A stretch of DNA of 26,115 nt, taken from Leptofilum sp050292445. GTDB lineage: Bacteria; Chloroflexota; Anaerolineae; Promineifilales; Promineifilaceae. The position numbers and the translations under genes are program-made. The notes beneath the pieces are model-generated. The model was not told where the DNA came from, ran no database searches, and worked only from the letters and a program-made list of their open reading frames with translations. The stretch lies in the NCBI GenBank assembly GCA_050292445.1, contig JBNKLQ010000057.1:1-26115 (forward strand). The letters run 5' to 3'. Below, in pieces: positions 13,759 through 22,204 of the stretch (positions are counted from its first letter, which is position 1; the number at the start of each line of letters is the position of its first letter).

Positions 13759-16506
13759 CTACAGAATATTCAGTTCCCGGGCGCGGGCGGTCGCCTCGGT
13801 ACGATTGCCGACATGCAATTTGCCCAGAATGTTGTTGACATGCTTTTTGACAGTGCTGAGGGCAATCACCAACTCATCGGCAATGGCCTGATTCGTCAAG
13901 CCATTGCCGATTAAAGCCAGCACCTCAAGTTCACGGTTACTCAATGGCTCAATTAACAATTGATTGGGATCGGGCGGTGTAGATATGTCATCTGGGGCTG
14001 GGTTTATTCTCTGCATCAGACGGGTAACATATTTAGGGGCAGCACCCTGCGTTAAACAGGCCGCCAGTAATTCCCGCATAGGTTGCCCTTCCTCAATAAA
14101 GAGTCGGACAAAGCCTTCCGGTTGGGCGAGTATCAGCGCCCGTTGAAGAATGGCTAGAGCTTTCGCCATCTCGCCCCTTTCCTGATAGGCACGGGCTTGC
14201 AAAATCAGGATTTCAATCTGGCTTTGCCCCCAACCGCCTGCTTCTGCGGCTTGCAAAAGGCGATCTAACAAATGTATGGCCTTGTCGATGATGTCATCTT
14301 GCGGCTCTAGTCGATATCGGGCAATCAAAATACGTGCCAGCGTAAGGTGCTCAAATACGCGAAGGAAGCTCAGTTCGCTGTTTACAGTCACCCCCTGATT
14401 TTTGGCCCAATCGAGGGCCGGAGCCAACTGGCCCTGGGCTGCCCAAATCTGTGCCTGCAGCGCGGCGGCGAGATGCACTGTTGGAAAGGGGTCCCGTTTA
14501 TACAGCCGGTCTACCTGGCGCAGCAGATCTTGTGCCGCAGCCAGATCGCCTTCGGTTATTTTGATGCAGGCCATGGCCACGTGCCAGCGAGACATGCTGC
14601 CAGGTAGGACGGCTTGCTCATTCAGTTTTTGGCCTTTCAGTAGATAGTTTACGGCCGTTTCCAAATCGCCCCATTCATTATAAAGTTTGCCTAACCCGAT
14701 ATATAGGTCCGCTGCACTTCGCAGCACCAGCTCATTTTCCGCCTCAAGCTGCAACAGTTGTTCGTAGAGAGTGGCCGCTTCCAAGCGGCGACCCTGCGCC
14801 ATCCTGATTTGCGCCTGGAATACCAGGCTCACAATCTGAAAATAAACATTCCCGGCAAGGCGTAGATTCGCCACGCTGTCCACAAGAGTCTGATAAGCTG
14901 CTTCCAGGTCACCGCTGGACCAATAAGCCAGTCCCAAAAACTGTGCGGCAATGCCGCGCTGATAATGTTCCTCATTGGGGAAGAGTTCAAGTGCGCGCTG
15001 GGCATGCTGTATAGCTGCCGGCCTGTCACCCAGTGACAGTGCCCAATACGCGCGGGCACTTGCGGTCGCTGCCGGCAACGACTGGAACGCTTTTTTGTTT
15101 GCCACGACCATCCTTTGGCTATCTTCCGCCAGAGGCGCCGAGATTGGTGCGGTTGAAGCCTTGTTCAGCCACTGTTCGACGTCACAAAGGCGCGCTTCTG
15201 CCGCTTCTGGTTCACCGATGTCCAGTAATGTCCAGGCAAATCCAGCACTGAGTACGGGTCTATTGCGGATAATCTCATCAGGCAGGGAGTTTATCCAATT
15301 CAGCCAGCGGGCGGGCTGAATACCATTAAAGATTGGTGGCCATGCCAATTCGATCAAATCGGCAGCACGCACGAAATCTTGAGCAAGCAGCGCGTGGCGG
15401 ATGGCATCCGTCGGGGCATTGTTTTGTTCATACCAAAGGCTGGCGCGCAGGTGCAGCTCGGGTACCGCATCAGGCTGCTCTCGCTTCAGGTGGGCTTGCA
15501 GCACGTCGGCGAAAAGATGATGATAGCGATACCATCGGCGTTTATCATCCAGGGAGATGACAAACAGGTTGGTTCGTTCCAGCGTTTCCAACAGGTGGCT
15601 GCCGTTTGCCTGTCCCGTCACCGCATCGCAGAGCGGCCCGCTCAACCGATTGAGAATTGAAGTCTGTAGCAAAAAGCGGCGTATTGGGTCCGGCTGATGC
15701 TGTAAAACTTCCGTAACCAAATAATCCAAAATGTACCGGTTGTCACCGGCCATTGCTTGAATAAATTGGGATCGTTCATCTGGTCCAGGTTGTGAAGCGT
15801 GCCCCTGTAAAGCCAGGGCCGCCAGCTGGAGACCGGCAATCCAGCCTTCGGTGCGGGCTTCCAGCGACGCCACATCCGCAGGCGAAAGATTCAGGTTCAT
15901 GGCCTCGTTCAGGAAAGCGGCCGCTTCGGCCTCAGTGAAGCGCAGGTCAGCGGCACGGAGCTCGGTCAACAGTCCCCGTGCCCGCAGGCGGGGCAGCTGC
16001 AGCTGCGGATCTTCGCGGGTTGTGATGACGAGGTGCAATGTGGGTGGCAGATGCTCCAGCAGGAAGGTCAGAGCTTCATCCACTGCTTTGGCTTCTACCC
16101 GATGATAATCATCCAGGACAAACAGGATATCCTGCGGCATGGTCGCGACTTCGTTGAGCAGGTTTGTCAGAATAGACGCAACGGGTGGTGGTTGTGGCGA
16201 TTGCAATCCAGCTAAAATAGTTTGGCCAACTTCCGGGGCGATGCGCTGCAGTGCAGCTACGAAATAGGTGAGAAAACGAATAGGGTCGGTATCACTTTCA
16301 TCGAGAGACAGCCAGGCGGTCGGCCATGCCTCCGCGGCTATCCAGTCACTAACGAGGGTGGTCTTGCCAAAACCAGCAGGCGCGGAGATGAGCGTCAACT
16401 TGTGATGGATTCCCTGGTTTAGTTTTTCAATGAGGCGGGGGCGCGGGACGAGCAACGGCCGTGCTCTTGGCGCATACAGTTTTGTTTGCAGCAAGCTGGT
16501 AGGCAT
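13759..16506 (-). CDS. MalT-like LuxR-family transcriptional activator (LAL type)
   Basis: This 915-residue STAND-type regulator has an N-terminal ATPase with Walker A APAGFGKTT (about 42-50) and Walker B ILFVLDDYH (about 130-138). A long helical TPR-like sensor region covers about 350-800, rich in AxxYxxLL-type repeats. A C-terminal LuxR helix-turn-helix (LSNRELEVLALIGNGLTNQAIAD and STVKKHVNNILGKL) covers about the last 60 residues. Such proteins bind a small ligand, oligomerise with ATP and activate nearby genes. ATG 16506 is preferred; a GTG two codons upstream is possible. A TATAAT lies six bases before this ATG, so a leaderless mRNA is plausible. Its targets are probably the two blocks downstream that carry the GTTCTATT elements. 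Confidence 0.92.
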   Translation of the reverse strand: MPTSLLQTKLYAPRARPLLVPRPRLIEKLNQGIHHKLTLISAPAGFGKTTLVSDWIAAEAWPTAWLSLDESDTDPIRFLTYFVAALQRIAPEVGQTILAGLQSPQPPPVASILTNLLNEVATMPQDILFVLDDYHRVEAKAVDEALTFLLEHLPPTLHLVITTREDPQLQLPRLRARGLLTELRAADLRFTEAEAAAFLNEAMNLNLSPADVASLEARTEGWIAGLQLAALALQGHASQPGPDERSQFIQAMAGDNRYILDYLVTEVLQHQPDPIRRFLLQTSILNRLSGPLCDAVTGQANGSHLLETLERTNLFVISLDDKRRWYRYHHLFADVLQAHLKREQPDAVPELHLRASLWYEQNNAPTDAIRHALLAQDFVRAADLIELAWPPIFNGIQPARWLNWINSLPDEIIRNRPVLSAGFAWTLLDIGEPEAAEARLCDVEQWLNKASTAPISAPLAEDSQRMVVANKKAFQSLPAATASARAYWALSLGDRPAAIQHAQRALELFPNEEHYQRGIAAQFLGLAYWSSGDLEAAYQTLVDSVANLRLAGNVYFQIVSLVFQAQIRMAQGRRLEAATLYEQLLQLEAENELVLRSAADLYIGLGKLYNEWGDLETAVNYLLKGQKLNEQAVLPGSMSRWHVAMACIKITEGDLAAAQDLLRQVDRLYKRDPFPTVHLAAALQAQIWAAQGQLAPALDWAKNQGVTVNSELSFLRVFEHLTLARILIARYRLEPQDDIIDKAIHLLDRLLQAAEAGGWGQSQIEILILQARAYQERGEMAKALAILQRALILAQPEGFVRLFIEEGQPMRELLAACLTQGAAPKYVTRLMQRINPAPDDISTPPDPNQLLIEPLSNRELEVLALIGNGLTNQAIADELVIALSTVKKHVNNILGKLHVGNRTEATARARELNIL

Positions 16507-16518
16507 GGGCACATTATA
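16507..16518 (-). promoter_or_regulatory. Possible promoter -10 box for a leaderless LuxR-type mRNA
   Basis: Read on the minus strand, TATAAT (16518-16513) is followed by six bases and then the ATG at 16506. Initiation at normal distance would fall on the start codon itself. No good -35 hexamer is seen at 16-18 bases. The absence of a ribosome binding site for this gene fits the idea. Confidence 0.35.
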
Positions 16519-16976
16519 ATGAAAAGGAACGAAGGGACGAAAAATTAATTGCCTATTGGGGTGATTTATTTTACCCGTTGCGAATTCTTATAAACAGCTT
16601 AATCATTTTTGGTTGGTTTTCTTTGTCCTATAGATATTTACTATAGGCTAAGGGAGCGACGGGAGTCGGTCACTCACGTGTATAATATTGGTTTTCTTAC
16701 CGAAGCGTATTGCACATAAACATTTGTTTGTACAACCTATGGCTTCCACAAGTCTATCAGCTTGCCAGCAACAGAATCAACACCATCTTCTCAACTGACT
16801 TCCATAGACCCATTAACCCATTTCAGTAATACAGTACCGCCATCTTGATAAAAATGTTTCTGGTAAATATATTCGGGTGAAGTATTTGCACCCATCGGTG
16901 GAATATTTTCAGGTTACACGCTAGACTGACTATATCATATTTCAATGGAATCATGATCTGAGCTACTTGATTAAAA
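16513..16976. other. Divergent non-coding region between LuxR- and LysR-type genes
   Basis: These 464 bases are AT-rich and hold no credible gene. They contain CTATTGGGGTGA at 16554-16565, which resembles half of the GTTCTATT operator elements and sits about 50 bases upstream of the LuxR-type gene. They also contain the palindrome at 16627-16647 and a TATAAT at 16681-16686 without a clear partner box. The rest shows nothing I can name. Confidence 0.45.
16627..16647. promoter_or_regulatory. Palindrome CCTATAG-N7-CTATAGG
   Basis: Perfect 7-bp arms flank an AT-rich 7-base centre (ATATTTA). The TATAG/CTATA core with a T-N11-A frame looks like a LysR-type box. It lies about 330 bases before the LysR gene and about 120 bases before the LuxR-type gene, so it could serve either. 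No distinct function can be shown. Confidence 0.4.
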
Positions 16977-17921
16977 ATGGAGATTCTATTCGTGATTGAT
17001 TTGATGAAGTTAAAGACATTTATCTACGCAGCTGAAAATCTAAACTTTTCTGAAGCGGCTAAACGCTTGCACTTGACCCAGTCTACGGTTAGTCACCATA
17101 TTAAAACACTGGAAGAATCTTTTAGCGAAGAGCTGTTTATTCGCTCAGGCCACATGCTCAAACTGACCGAGACTGGACGTTTATTATTACCCTGGGCGCA
17201 CAAATTGGTTTATCAGGCTATTCAAGTGGAAGAATTAATGGCTTCACGACATGAGGAAGCTGCTGGCCATCTTCGAATTGCTTGTAGCACGACGGCTGGT
17301 AAATACATCCTGCCGCAGTTGGCTGCCCGCTTTTGCCAACGTTACCCTGGCATTCAAGTCAGTATCTTAGCCTGCACGCCTGAACACATTATGGTCCAAT
17401 TGTTGGAAGGGGAGGCCAATCTAGGTGTTATCAGTAGTTATAATCTCTGTGGAAACGAATTGGAGTGTCAGGAGTTTTTCAACGATTTTATTACCCTGAT
17501 TGTGCCGAGTGATCATCCCTGGACCTTGCGCCAACGTATCGAACCAGCCAATCTTCTCGAAGAGAAGATAATCATGCGCGAACCGACATCGGGTACGCGT
17601 CGGGTGCTTCTGACTGAACTGGCTAAACATGATATTACCCTGGATGATCTGAATATCTTCCTTGAATTAGGTAATGCTGAAGCGATTGTCATGACCGTTC
17701 AGGCAGGCTATGGTGTCTCGTTTGTTTCTTCCCTTGCGGCTACCTGGGCTGAAGGTGCGGGCGGCGTCAAGGCTGTGCCGGTTGGCGGCCTAGAACTTAG
17801 GCGCAAAATTTACATGGTTCGGCCTGCCCTGGATACGCCTCATCGCCCCCAGGAAGTGTTTTGGGGATTCGTCCATGACCCGGCCAATGTTGATTTGTTG
17901 CGGCTGGCTCGTTCTCCTTAA
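16977..17921 (+). CDS. LysR-family transcriptional regulator
   Basis: This 314-residue regulator has an N-terminal winged helix-turn-helix (about residues 10-70: KLKTFIYAAENLNFSEAAKRLHLTQ region, then STVSHHIKTLEE). The effector-binding domain runs from about 95, opening with HLRIACSTTAGKYILPQL, and includes a TSGTRR segment like that of CysB/CysL/CbbR-type members. The start is uncertain: ATG 16977, GTG 16992 and ATG 17004 are in frame, none has a clear ribosome binding site, and 17004 fits family starts best. Its TAA overlaps the TAA of the convergent gene in TTAA at 17918-17921. The target is unknown; the palindrome upstream is a candidate. Confidence 0.88.
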   Translation: MEILFVIDLMKLKTFIYAAENLNFSEAAKRLHLTQSTVSHHIKTLEESFSEELFIRSGHMLKLTETGRLLLPWAHKLVYQAIQVEELMASRHEEAAGHLRIACSTTAGKYILPQLAARFCQRYPGIQVSILACTPEHIMVQLLEGEANLGVISSYNLCGNELECQEFFNDFITLIVPSDHPWTLRQRIEPANLLEEKIIMREPTSGTRRVLLTELAKHDITLDDLNIFLELGNAEAIVMTVQAGYGVSFVSSLAATWAEGAGGVKAVPVGGLELRRKIYMVRPALDTPHRPQEVFWGFVHDPANVDLLRLARSP

Positions 17922-18367
17922 TCTGCTGTCTTCAACTGCAACCTATTCCAACCGGCACCGATCGTTAAACCCGTCACCATACCAAAGGCTGTGCCAAAAA
18001 GTCGGCCTATAAACTCACCCCAAAAAATCAGGTTTGATGCATATACAGGGAAACCCATTAGTGAAACCATGACAATGATCACAAATGTTGTGACAATTGC
18101 GCCTGTGAATGCACCAATGAATGCATTGGAGATGTACCAACCAAGCAAGCTTCCGTTATTTTTCTGAGCCATTAGTTCTTGGCCGACCACGCTAACGACA
18201 ACAGCAATCAACATCCCCGATAATGCGCCAACGAACATGCCCAAAACGAGGTTGTCAACTGTATTCTGGGACAAGCCCAATAGAACAAATATGGTGCCGA
18301 AAAGCGCCGCACCTAGCAAACCGAAGCCGACAGCATTTAGGGAGGTTGCCTTCCAGTTCTTGTTCAT
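17918..18367 (-). CDS. Glycine-rich four-helix membrane protein, tandem copy 2
   Basis: This 149-residue integral membrane protein has four hydrophobic segments rich in Gly and Ala. Its order matches the protein at 18383-18826: NxWxxxS start, LLGAALFGTIFVLLGLS, LGMFVGALSGMLIAVVVSVVGQELMA, then a SNAFIGAFTGAIVTT helix and a final FGMVTGLTIGAGW. The two are paralogs in tandem, 15 bases apart. ATG 18367 has AAGGTGA upstream. I do not recognise a named family. A channel or glycine-zipper type protein is possible but not shown. Confidence 0.72.
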   Translation of the reverse strand: MNKNWKATSLNAVGFGLLGAALFGTIFVLLGLSQNTVDNLVLGMFVGALSGMLIAVVVSVVGQELMAQKNNGSLLGWYISNAFIGAFTGAIVTTFVIIVMVSLMGFPVYASNLIFWGEFIGRLFGTAFGMVTGLTIGAGWNRLQLKTAD

Positions 18368-18382
18368 TGTTCATCACCTTTT

Positions 18383-18826
18383 CTATTTTGAGTGCCAACT
18401 TGCCCCAATCAACAAGCCGATGATGATTCCTAATGGTATGCCAACCAGACAACAAAGAGGCAAATCAAAAATAGATCGTAGTTGGGTTAGGCTCACAAAG
18501 CCAGTTAGTTGAACCAATATAAAAAATATACCGGTTGTAATGAGCGCCCCAGCAATGAAGCCAACGATGGAATTTGACACAGTCCAGGTAACAGCCCCCG
18601 TGATAATTTCCTTACGTGCCAATGCCTGATCGATCACGCCCACAACAAGGGAAATCAACAAACCGGAAAAGGCACCTGAGAGTGCCCCAAAAAGCATGTC
18701 GTCGCCAGGCTCACTTGAAATGCCCAACAATGAAAAGACACCGGCAAAAAGCAGGGCACTGACCAGACCGTACATTACTGAACTTGTCGTAATCGATTGC
18801 CAATTTCTACTTATGTCTTTACTCAT
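18383..18826 (-). CDS. Glycine-rich four-helix membrane protein, tandem copy 1
   Basis: This 147-residue integral membrane protein is paralogous to the next gene. Shared features are NWQSITTSS, ALLFAGVFSLLGIS, LFGALSGAFSGLLISLVVGVIDQALA, SNSIVGFIAGALITTGI and a closing GIIIGLLIGASW. ATG 18826 is preferred because AAGGA lies eight bases before it. An ATG three codons upstream sits directly on that site. The pair probably forms one hetero- or homo-oligomer. No function is known to me. Confidence 0.72.
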   Translation of the reverse strand: MSKDISRNWQSITTSSVMYGLVSALLFAGVFSLLGISSEPGDDMLFGALSGAFSGLLISLVVGVIDQALARKEIITGAVTWTVSNSIVGFIAGALITTGIFFILVQLTGFVSLTQLRSIFDLPLCCLVGIPLGIIIGLLIGASWHSK

Positions 18827-18847
18827 GTGCCACATCCTTAAAACGAG

Positions 18848-19030
18848 TTAATTGACTTTTTCAACAACAAGAAGAAAATCGACCTTAGCTGTAGCGCCCA
18901 TGCCTTGGAACGTCGGGGAGACATAGGGCACTATTGACAGGATTTCTCCTTCCAATTGGTTTAAAAATAGCTCCAGTTTTTCTTGTGCCGTATCCTTTTT
19001 TACTTCAAGTCGATGAACGCGGTATTTCAT
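18848..19030 (-). CDS. Small conserved protein (60 aa)
   Basis: This 60-residue soluble protein has a strand-helix-strand pattern. MKYRVHRLEVKK is followed by a helix (EKLELFLNQLEGEILSIVP), a loop with Gly, and a final strand KVDFLLVVEK. ATG 19030 has a perfect AAGGAG nine bases upstream, so the gene is real although short. Similar small proteins appear in other Chloroflexota. No function is known to me. It precedes the membrane pair by 21 bases, which suggests a single transcript. Confidence 0.7.
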   Translation of the reverse strand: MKYRVHRLEVKKDTAQEKLELFLNQLEGEILSIVPYVSPTFQGMGATAKVDFLLVVEKVN

Positions 19031-19082
19031 TCGATTCTCCTTTTTTAGACTATTTTGAAGCCACCCAACATGTGTTCATAAA

Positions 19083-20036
19083 TCAAACGGCCGTTGGATA
19101 ATGAGACGGTGCGCCACTCCAGAAGCGAATGCCATACCGCTCCACAACCTGTGCCTGACCACTGGCCTCCAGTTCTGCCAATACATCCCTAACATGATCA
19201 GGCGTCCAGCGGGACAAGGCGCGCTCCAATTCATCCTGGCGCATAGGATGACGGGTAATGATATTGATGATCGCCTCTATGACGGTGTCACAACTGCCAA
19301 GGTCAAAAAGGCCTTGGGCCGGATGGACCACATGGGCAACATTACCTAGAATGGCTAAGGCGCGCAGCAAATCTTCTTCCTCTGGTTCTCGTACCCAGGT
19401 TTCAGCGGGTGGGCGTGTTGGTAAATTGATGTGTACTTCATCTGGCTGAATACGGTCTAAAACGGCCGTAATATCCCGCAATGCGGTCTCTGTGTCATTC
19501 AAACCTCGGACCAACATCACTTCAACCCACATTTGACCGCTGTAAGACCGTTGAAAAGCGATAAGACCATCCACCAGCCGCTCAAAGGTAACGGTGGGGT
19601 GGGCCCGGTTGACCTGGCGATAGAGAACGGCCGTGCCCGCATCAAGGGACGGCATGACCACATCGGCCAGCGCCAATTCCCGACGAATTTCCGGCAGGTA
19701 GAGCAGCGACCCATTTGTAATGACAGCGATTGGCAGGTCGGTCAATCCTTTTACCTGCCGGATGAGCCAGCCTAGTTCGCTGTGCAGCGTTGGCTCCCCA
19801 GAGCCAACAAAAGTGACCCACTCTATTTCCCCAGGCTTGTGCTGAGAGAGCGCTTTTTCAACTTCAGCCAGGATCGCCTCACGAGGGAAATATTCTCGTC
19901 TTTCATTGGTCATGGGCACACTGCGGCCAAGCTGGCAATAGACGCAGTTCCAGTTACAGGTTTTGAGCGGAATGGTGTCAATGCCCAATGATTGACCCAA
20001 TCGCCGCGAAGGGACGGGGCCAAAGACGTATTTCAT
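19083..20036 (-). CDS. Radical SAM protein
   Basis: This 317-residue radical SAM enzyme uses Cys27, Cys31 and Cys34 (CNWNCVYC) for the SAM-binding [4Fe-4S] cluster. The front motif GPVPSRRLGQSLGID (6-20) and TFVGSGEPTLH are typical of the COG0731-like group, once compared with wyosine-forming enzymes. The rest follows the TIM-barrel order (ITNGSLL, VMPSLDAG, VEVMLVRGLND, HINLPTRPP), with a C-terminal winged-helix-like tail of about 60 residues. The substrate is unknown. It starts at ATG 20036, one base after the VKOR-fusion stop, with GGGGG as ribosome binding site, so the two are co-translated. Confidence 0.9.
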   Translation of the reverse strand: MKYVFGPVPSRRLGQSLGIDTIPLKTCNWNCVYCQLGRSVPMTNERREYFPREAILAEVEKALSQHKPGEIEWVTFVGSGEPTLHSELGWLIRQVKGLTDLPIAVITNGSLLYLPEIRRELALADVVMPSLDAGTAVLYRQVNRAHPTVTFERLVDGLIAFQRSYSGQMWVEVMLVRGLNDTETALRDITAVLDRIQPDEVHINLPTRPPAETWVREPEEEDLLRALAILGNVAHVVHPAQGLFDLGSCDTVIEAIINIITRHPMRQDELERALSRWTPDHVRDVLAELEASGQAQVVERYGIRFWSGAPSHYPTAV

Positions 20037-20037
20037 G

Positions 20038-21282
20038 TTAACCCCCAGTCTTAAAAGAAATTATGTGTGACGGCCGTTTTGTCAGCCATTTAACGACAAT
20101 CAAAAACAGCAGCAGAGTAACAACGGCTGAGGTAAGACACCAGGCACAAATGGCGTGGATGACCAGCAGTTCCAGCACTGTCAGGTAGATGGAAAAGATC
20201 GTGCCAAAAAGCGTCAGCGCGAGCAGTCCATACCTTGCCAGCCCAGATGCTTTTTTGTCCAACGGCCGTTGCAACAACCATAGGACCCCAATGGCTAAAT
20301 AACTCAAAACGCCAAAAAGGGCGACGGGAACGCCAAAAATACGGGCATAGGGGCTGCTTTGCACAATGTTGCACTCGCCGACTGGCCCGCAGACGGCCGT
20401 TACATTCGTGGTTTCTACGTATGCCAGATAGCCAGCCACAATCAGGCCCATTGCCACCAATCCCAGAATGAATACCGTTCGCTTGTTATTATTATTGGCT
20501 CGCTCCCACTGCCCGATGGTGAACGGCCGTTGCTTCAGCCAAGCCCAAACGCCGTAACCCAATCCAGCCACCAAACCCAGCAAAACAGTCCAGCCCAAGG
20601 TAAATCCCACCGGATCGGCTGGCGGGACCACAGAGACGGTTCCAACTGCCTGATCGATATCGCTCGCTTCCATCTCATCCAGCGATAAAACGGCCGTTTC
20701 TTGACTTGAGGCGATTGTAGCGACAGATGCAACTGCTGTTGGCTCTGCTGCGGCTTGTGTTGGCAGAGCGAGATCTTCGGTCACTAGCGGATTCGCTTCT
20801 TCCGGTTCTGTTGCTGGCTGGCCTGGCGCGGTCGCAGGTGGCAGATCGAGCAGAATTTCCTTAAGTGCGGGAATATCCGGCCAGTTAATGCCACCGTCAG
20901 CCAGGCCCGCTTCAATCAACGTGGGGAAGAGCTCGGGGATTTCCAGACTGCCAACCAGAACCACATCACCGACAATAAGTGTGGGCACCCCCAGCCGGTC
21001 GTCGGGGATTTGGAACTGCGTAACGGCCGTTTGGTAAAGATGTTGCCCCATTTCATACGACGTGTCCAAGCCTATAATTTGTAACTGATCCCCATACTGA
21101 TCCATCAGGGGTGGTAATACCATCATCATAACGTGATGGCAGTGTGGACAGGTAGGCGAGAAAAAGAAGATGGCGTGTACCATCGGCGTTTCCGGCTCTG
21201 GCAGCTCTTGGGCAACGGCCGTCTTCGGCACAAAACAGCCAAAAATAAGGCAGAGAAAGAAAAGCCTAAGATGCAGCTTCAC
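20038..21282 (-). CDS. Thioredoxin-like/VKOR fusion, disulfide-forming membrane protein
   Basis: This 414-residue protein starts with a signal peptide (1-24) and an extracytoplasmic thioredoxin-like domain with Cys45 and Cys48 (TCPHCHH). A Pro/Ala/Glu-rich linker follows (about 145-225). A vitamin K epoxide reductase domain with four to five helices carries loop cysteines Cys298 and Cys304 and the active-site pair Cys379-Cys382 (CAWC). It should pass electrons from a substrate thiol through the thioredoxin domain to quinone. The domain order is the reverse of the common VKOR-thioredoxin fusion. The start is GTG 21282, which overlaps the CooC-like stop in GTGA, with GGAGG seven bases before. 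Seven ACGGCCGT palindromes lie within this gene. Confidence 0.9.
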   Translation of the reverse strand: MKLHLRLFFLCLIFGCFVPKTAVAQELPEPETPMVHAIFFFSPTCPHCHHVMMMVLPPLMDQYGDQLQIIGLDTSYEMGQHLYQTAVTQFQIPDDRLGVPTLIVGDVVLVGSLEIPELFPTLIEAGLADGGINWPDIPALKEILLDLPPATAPGQPATEPEEANPLVTEDLALPTQAAAEPTAVASVATIASSQETAVLSLDEMEASDIDQAVGTVSVVPPADPVGFTLGWTVLLGLVAGLGYGVWAWLKQRPFTIGQWERANNNNKRTVFILGLVAMGLIVAGYLAYVETTNVTAVCGPVGECNIVQSSPYARIFGVPVALFGVLSYLAIGVLWLLQRPLDKKASGLARYGLLALTLFGTIFSIYLTVLELLVIHAICAWCLTSAVVTLLLFLIVVKWLTKRPSHIISFKTGG

Positions 21283-22178
21283 GTTCTTTCCTCCATCTTT
21301 TCCAATTTGTCAATTATTACCTGCACATCTTTCTGCTCTTTTTCCGCATGAAGCACATTTCCTTTTAGCCAGGCCATAGAAATCAAGGGGTCTTCACGAA
21401 TGACCCCCAGCGCCTCAATATCTCTTTCAGCCAGTTTTTCTCTTAAATATTCTTCTGTCTCTGCATCTTTAACCTTATTCAAGACAAACAAAACGTCCCT
21501 AACCCTTGCCTCCATAAAAATGCGATTGGCCCAGGCGACCAGTTCAGAGCTTTCCAGATGTTTCGTTGCTGGAAGTTCCAATGCCTTCATACGGGCAACC
21601 ATCGCTTTCATGTCATGCGCCATCTCAATAGCAGCTAAAGTTGGGTCTACGATGACCAGCACCCAATCCAATCCCGTAATTGCGCCGCGCGCTGAATCCT
21701 CAAACCCCGCCTTGAAATCCACCAACGTAACAAGTTGCTCCCCTTCTAACTGGATACGTAAATCTCTGGCGATTTTAGCCACCGGCCCATCGCAGCCAGC
21801 GCCGGGACCTTTATCGCCAATTTTGCCAGCGAGAAGAAGCGTTATCCCATTTTTTTCTACATAATATTGTGGGGGCAGCGTATCCAGGTTGATGTTTGCT
21901 TTTGTCAAAGGAACGGGATCGTCTACGGGGCAGGTAACTAAGCCGCCACTGAAAACCATGCCACCAAAGAAGTCCATCAGTGGTACCGGAGCTTTTGCAA
22001 AACCTAACGACTGTGCGATGCCAATATTGGTCGAGTCGGCATCCAAAAGACACACATGATACCCTTGATCTCTGAGGGCCTGGGTTAATAATACGGCAAC
22101 TGTACTCTTGCCAGAGCCACCCTTGCCAAAGATGCCTATTCGCATCCCAGAAAGTGGTTTATCTGTTCTTGCGTTCAT
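21279..22178 (-). CDS. CooC/ParA-type P-loop ATPase (metal-insertion type)
   Basis: This 299-residue MinD/ParA-superfamily ATPase has the deviant Walker A KGGSGKST at residues 19-26, Asp46/Asp48 in LLDADSTN and a VDFKAGFEDSARG segment (153-165). The latter corresponds to the CooC-type switch region. CooC proteins insert nickel into carbon monoxide dehydrogenase. Here the usual double-Cys site is represented by Cys129 (GAGCDGP) and perhaps Cys83, so metal binding is possible but altered. No CODH gene is in view. It follows the NifX-like gene by 26 bases and overlaps the next gene by 4. An internal start at Met12 is also possible. Confidence 0.85.
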   Translation of the reverse strand: MNARTDKPLSGMRIGIFGKGGSGKSTVAVLLTQALRDQGYHVCLLDADSTNIGIAQSLGFAKAPVPLMDFFGGMVFSGGLVTCPVDDPVPLTKANINLDTLPPQYYVEKNGITLLLAGKIGDKGPGAGCDGPVAKIARDLRIQLEGEQLVTLVDFKAGFEDSARGAITGLDWVLVIVDPTLAAIEMAHDMKAMVARMKALELPATKHLESSELVAWANRIFMEARVRDVLFVLNKVKDAETEEYLREKLAERDIEALGVIREDPLISMAWLKGNVLHAEKEQKDVQVIIDKLEKMEERT

Positions 22179-22204
22179 TGTGTTTGCTCTCTTTTTCGCG
22201 TTCC

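Noticed and set aside
16681..16686. TATAAT as a promoter for the LysR gene
   Set aside because: It lies almost 300 bases upstream with no matching -35 box in an AT-rich stretch, so chance occurrence is likely.
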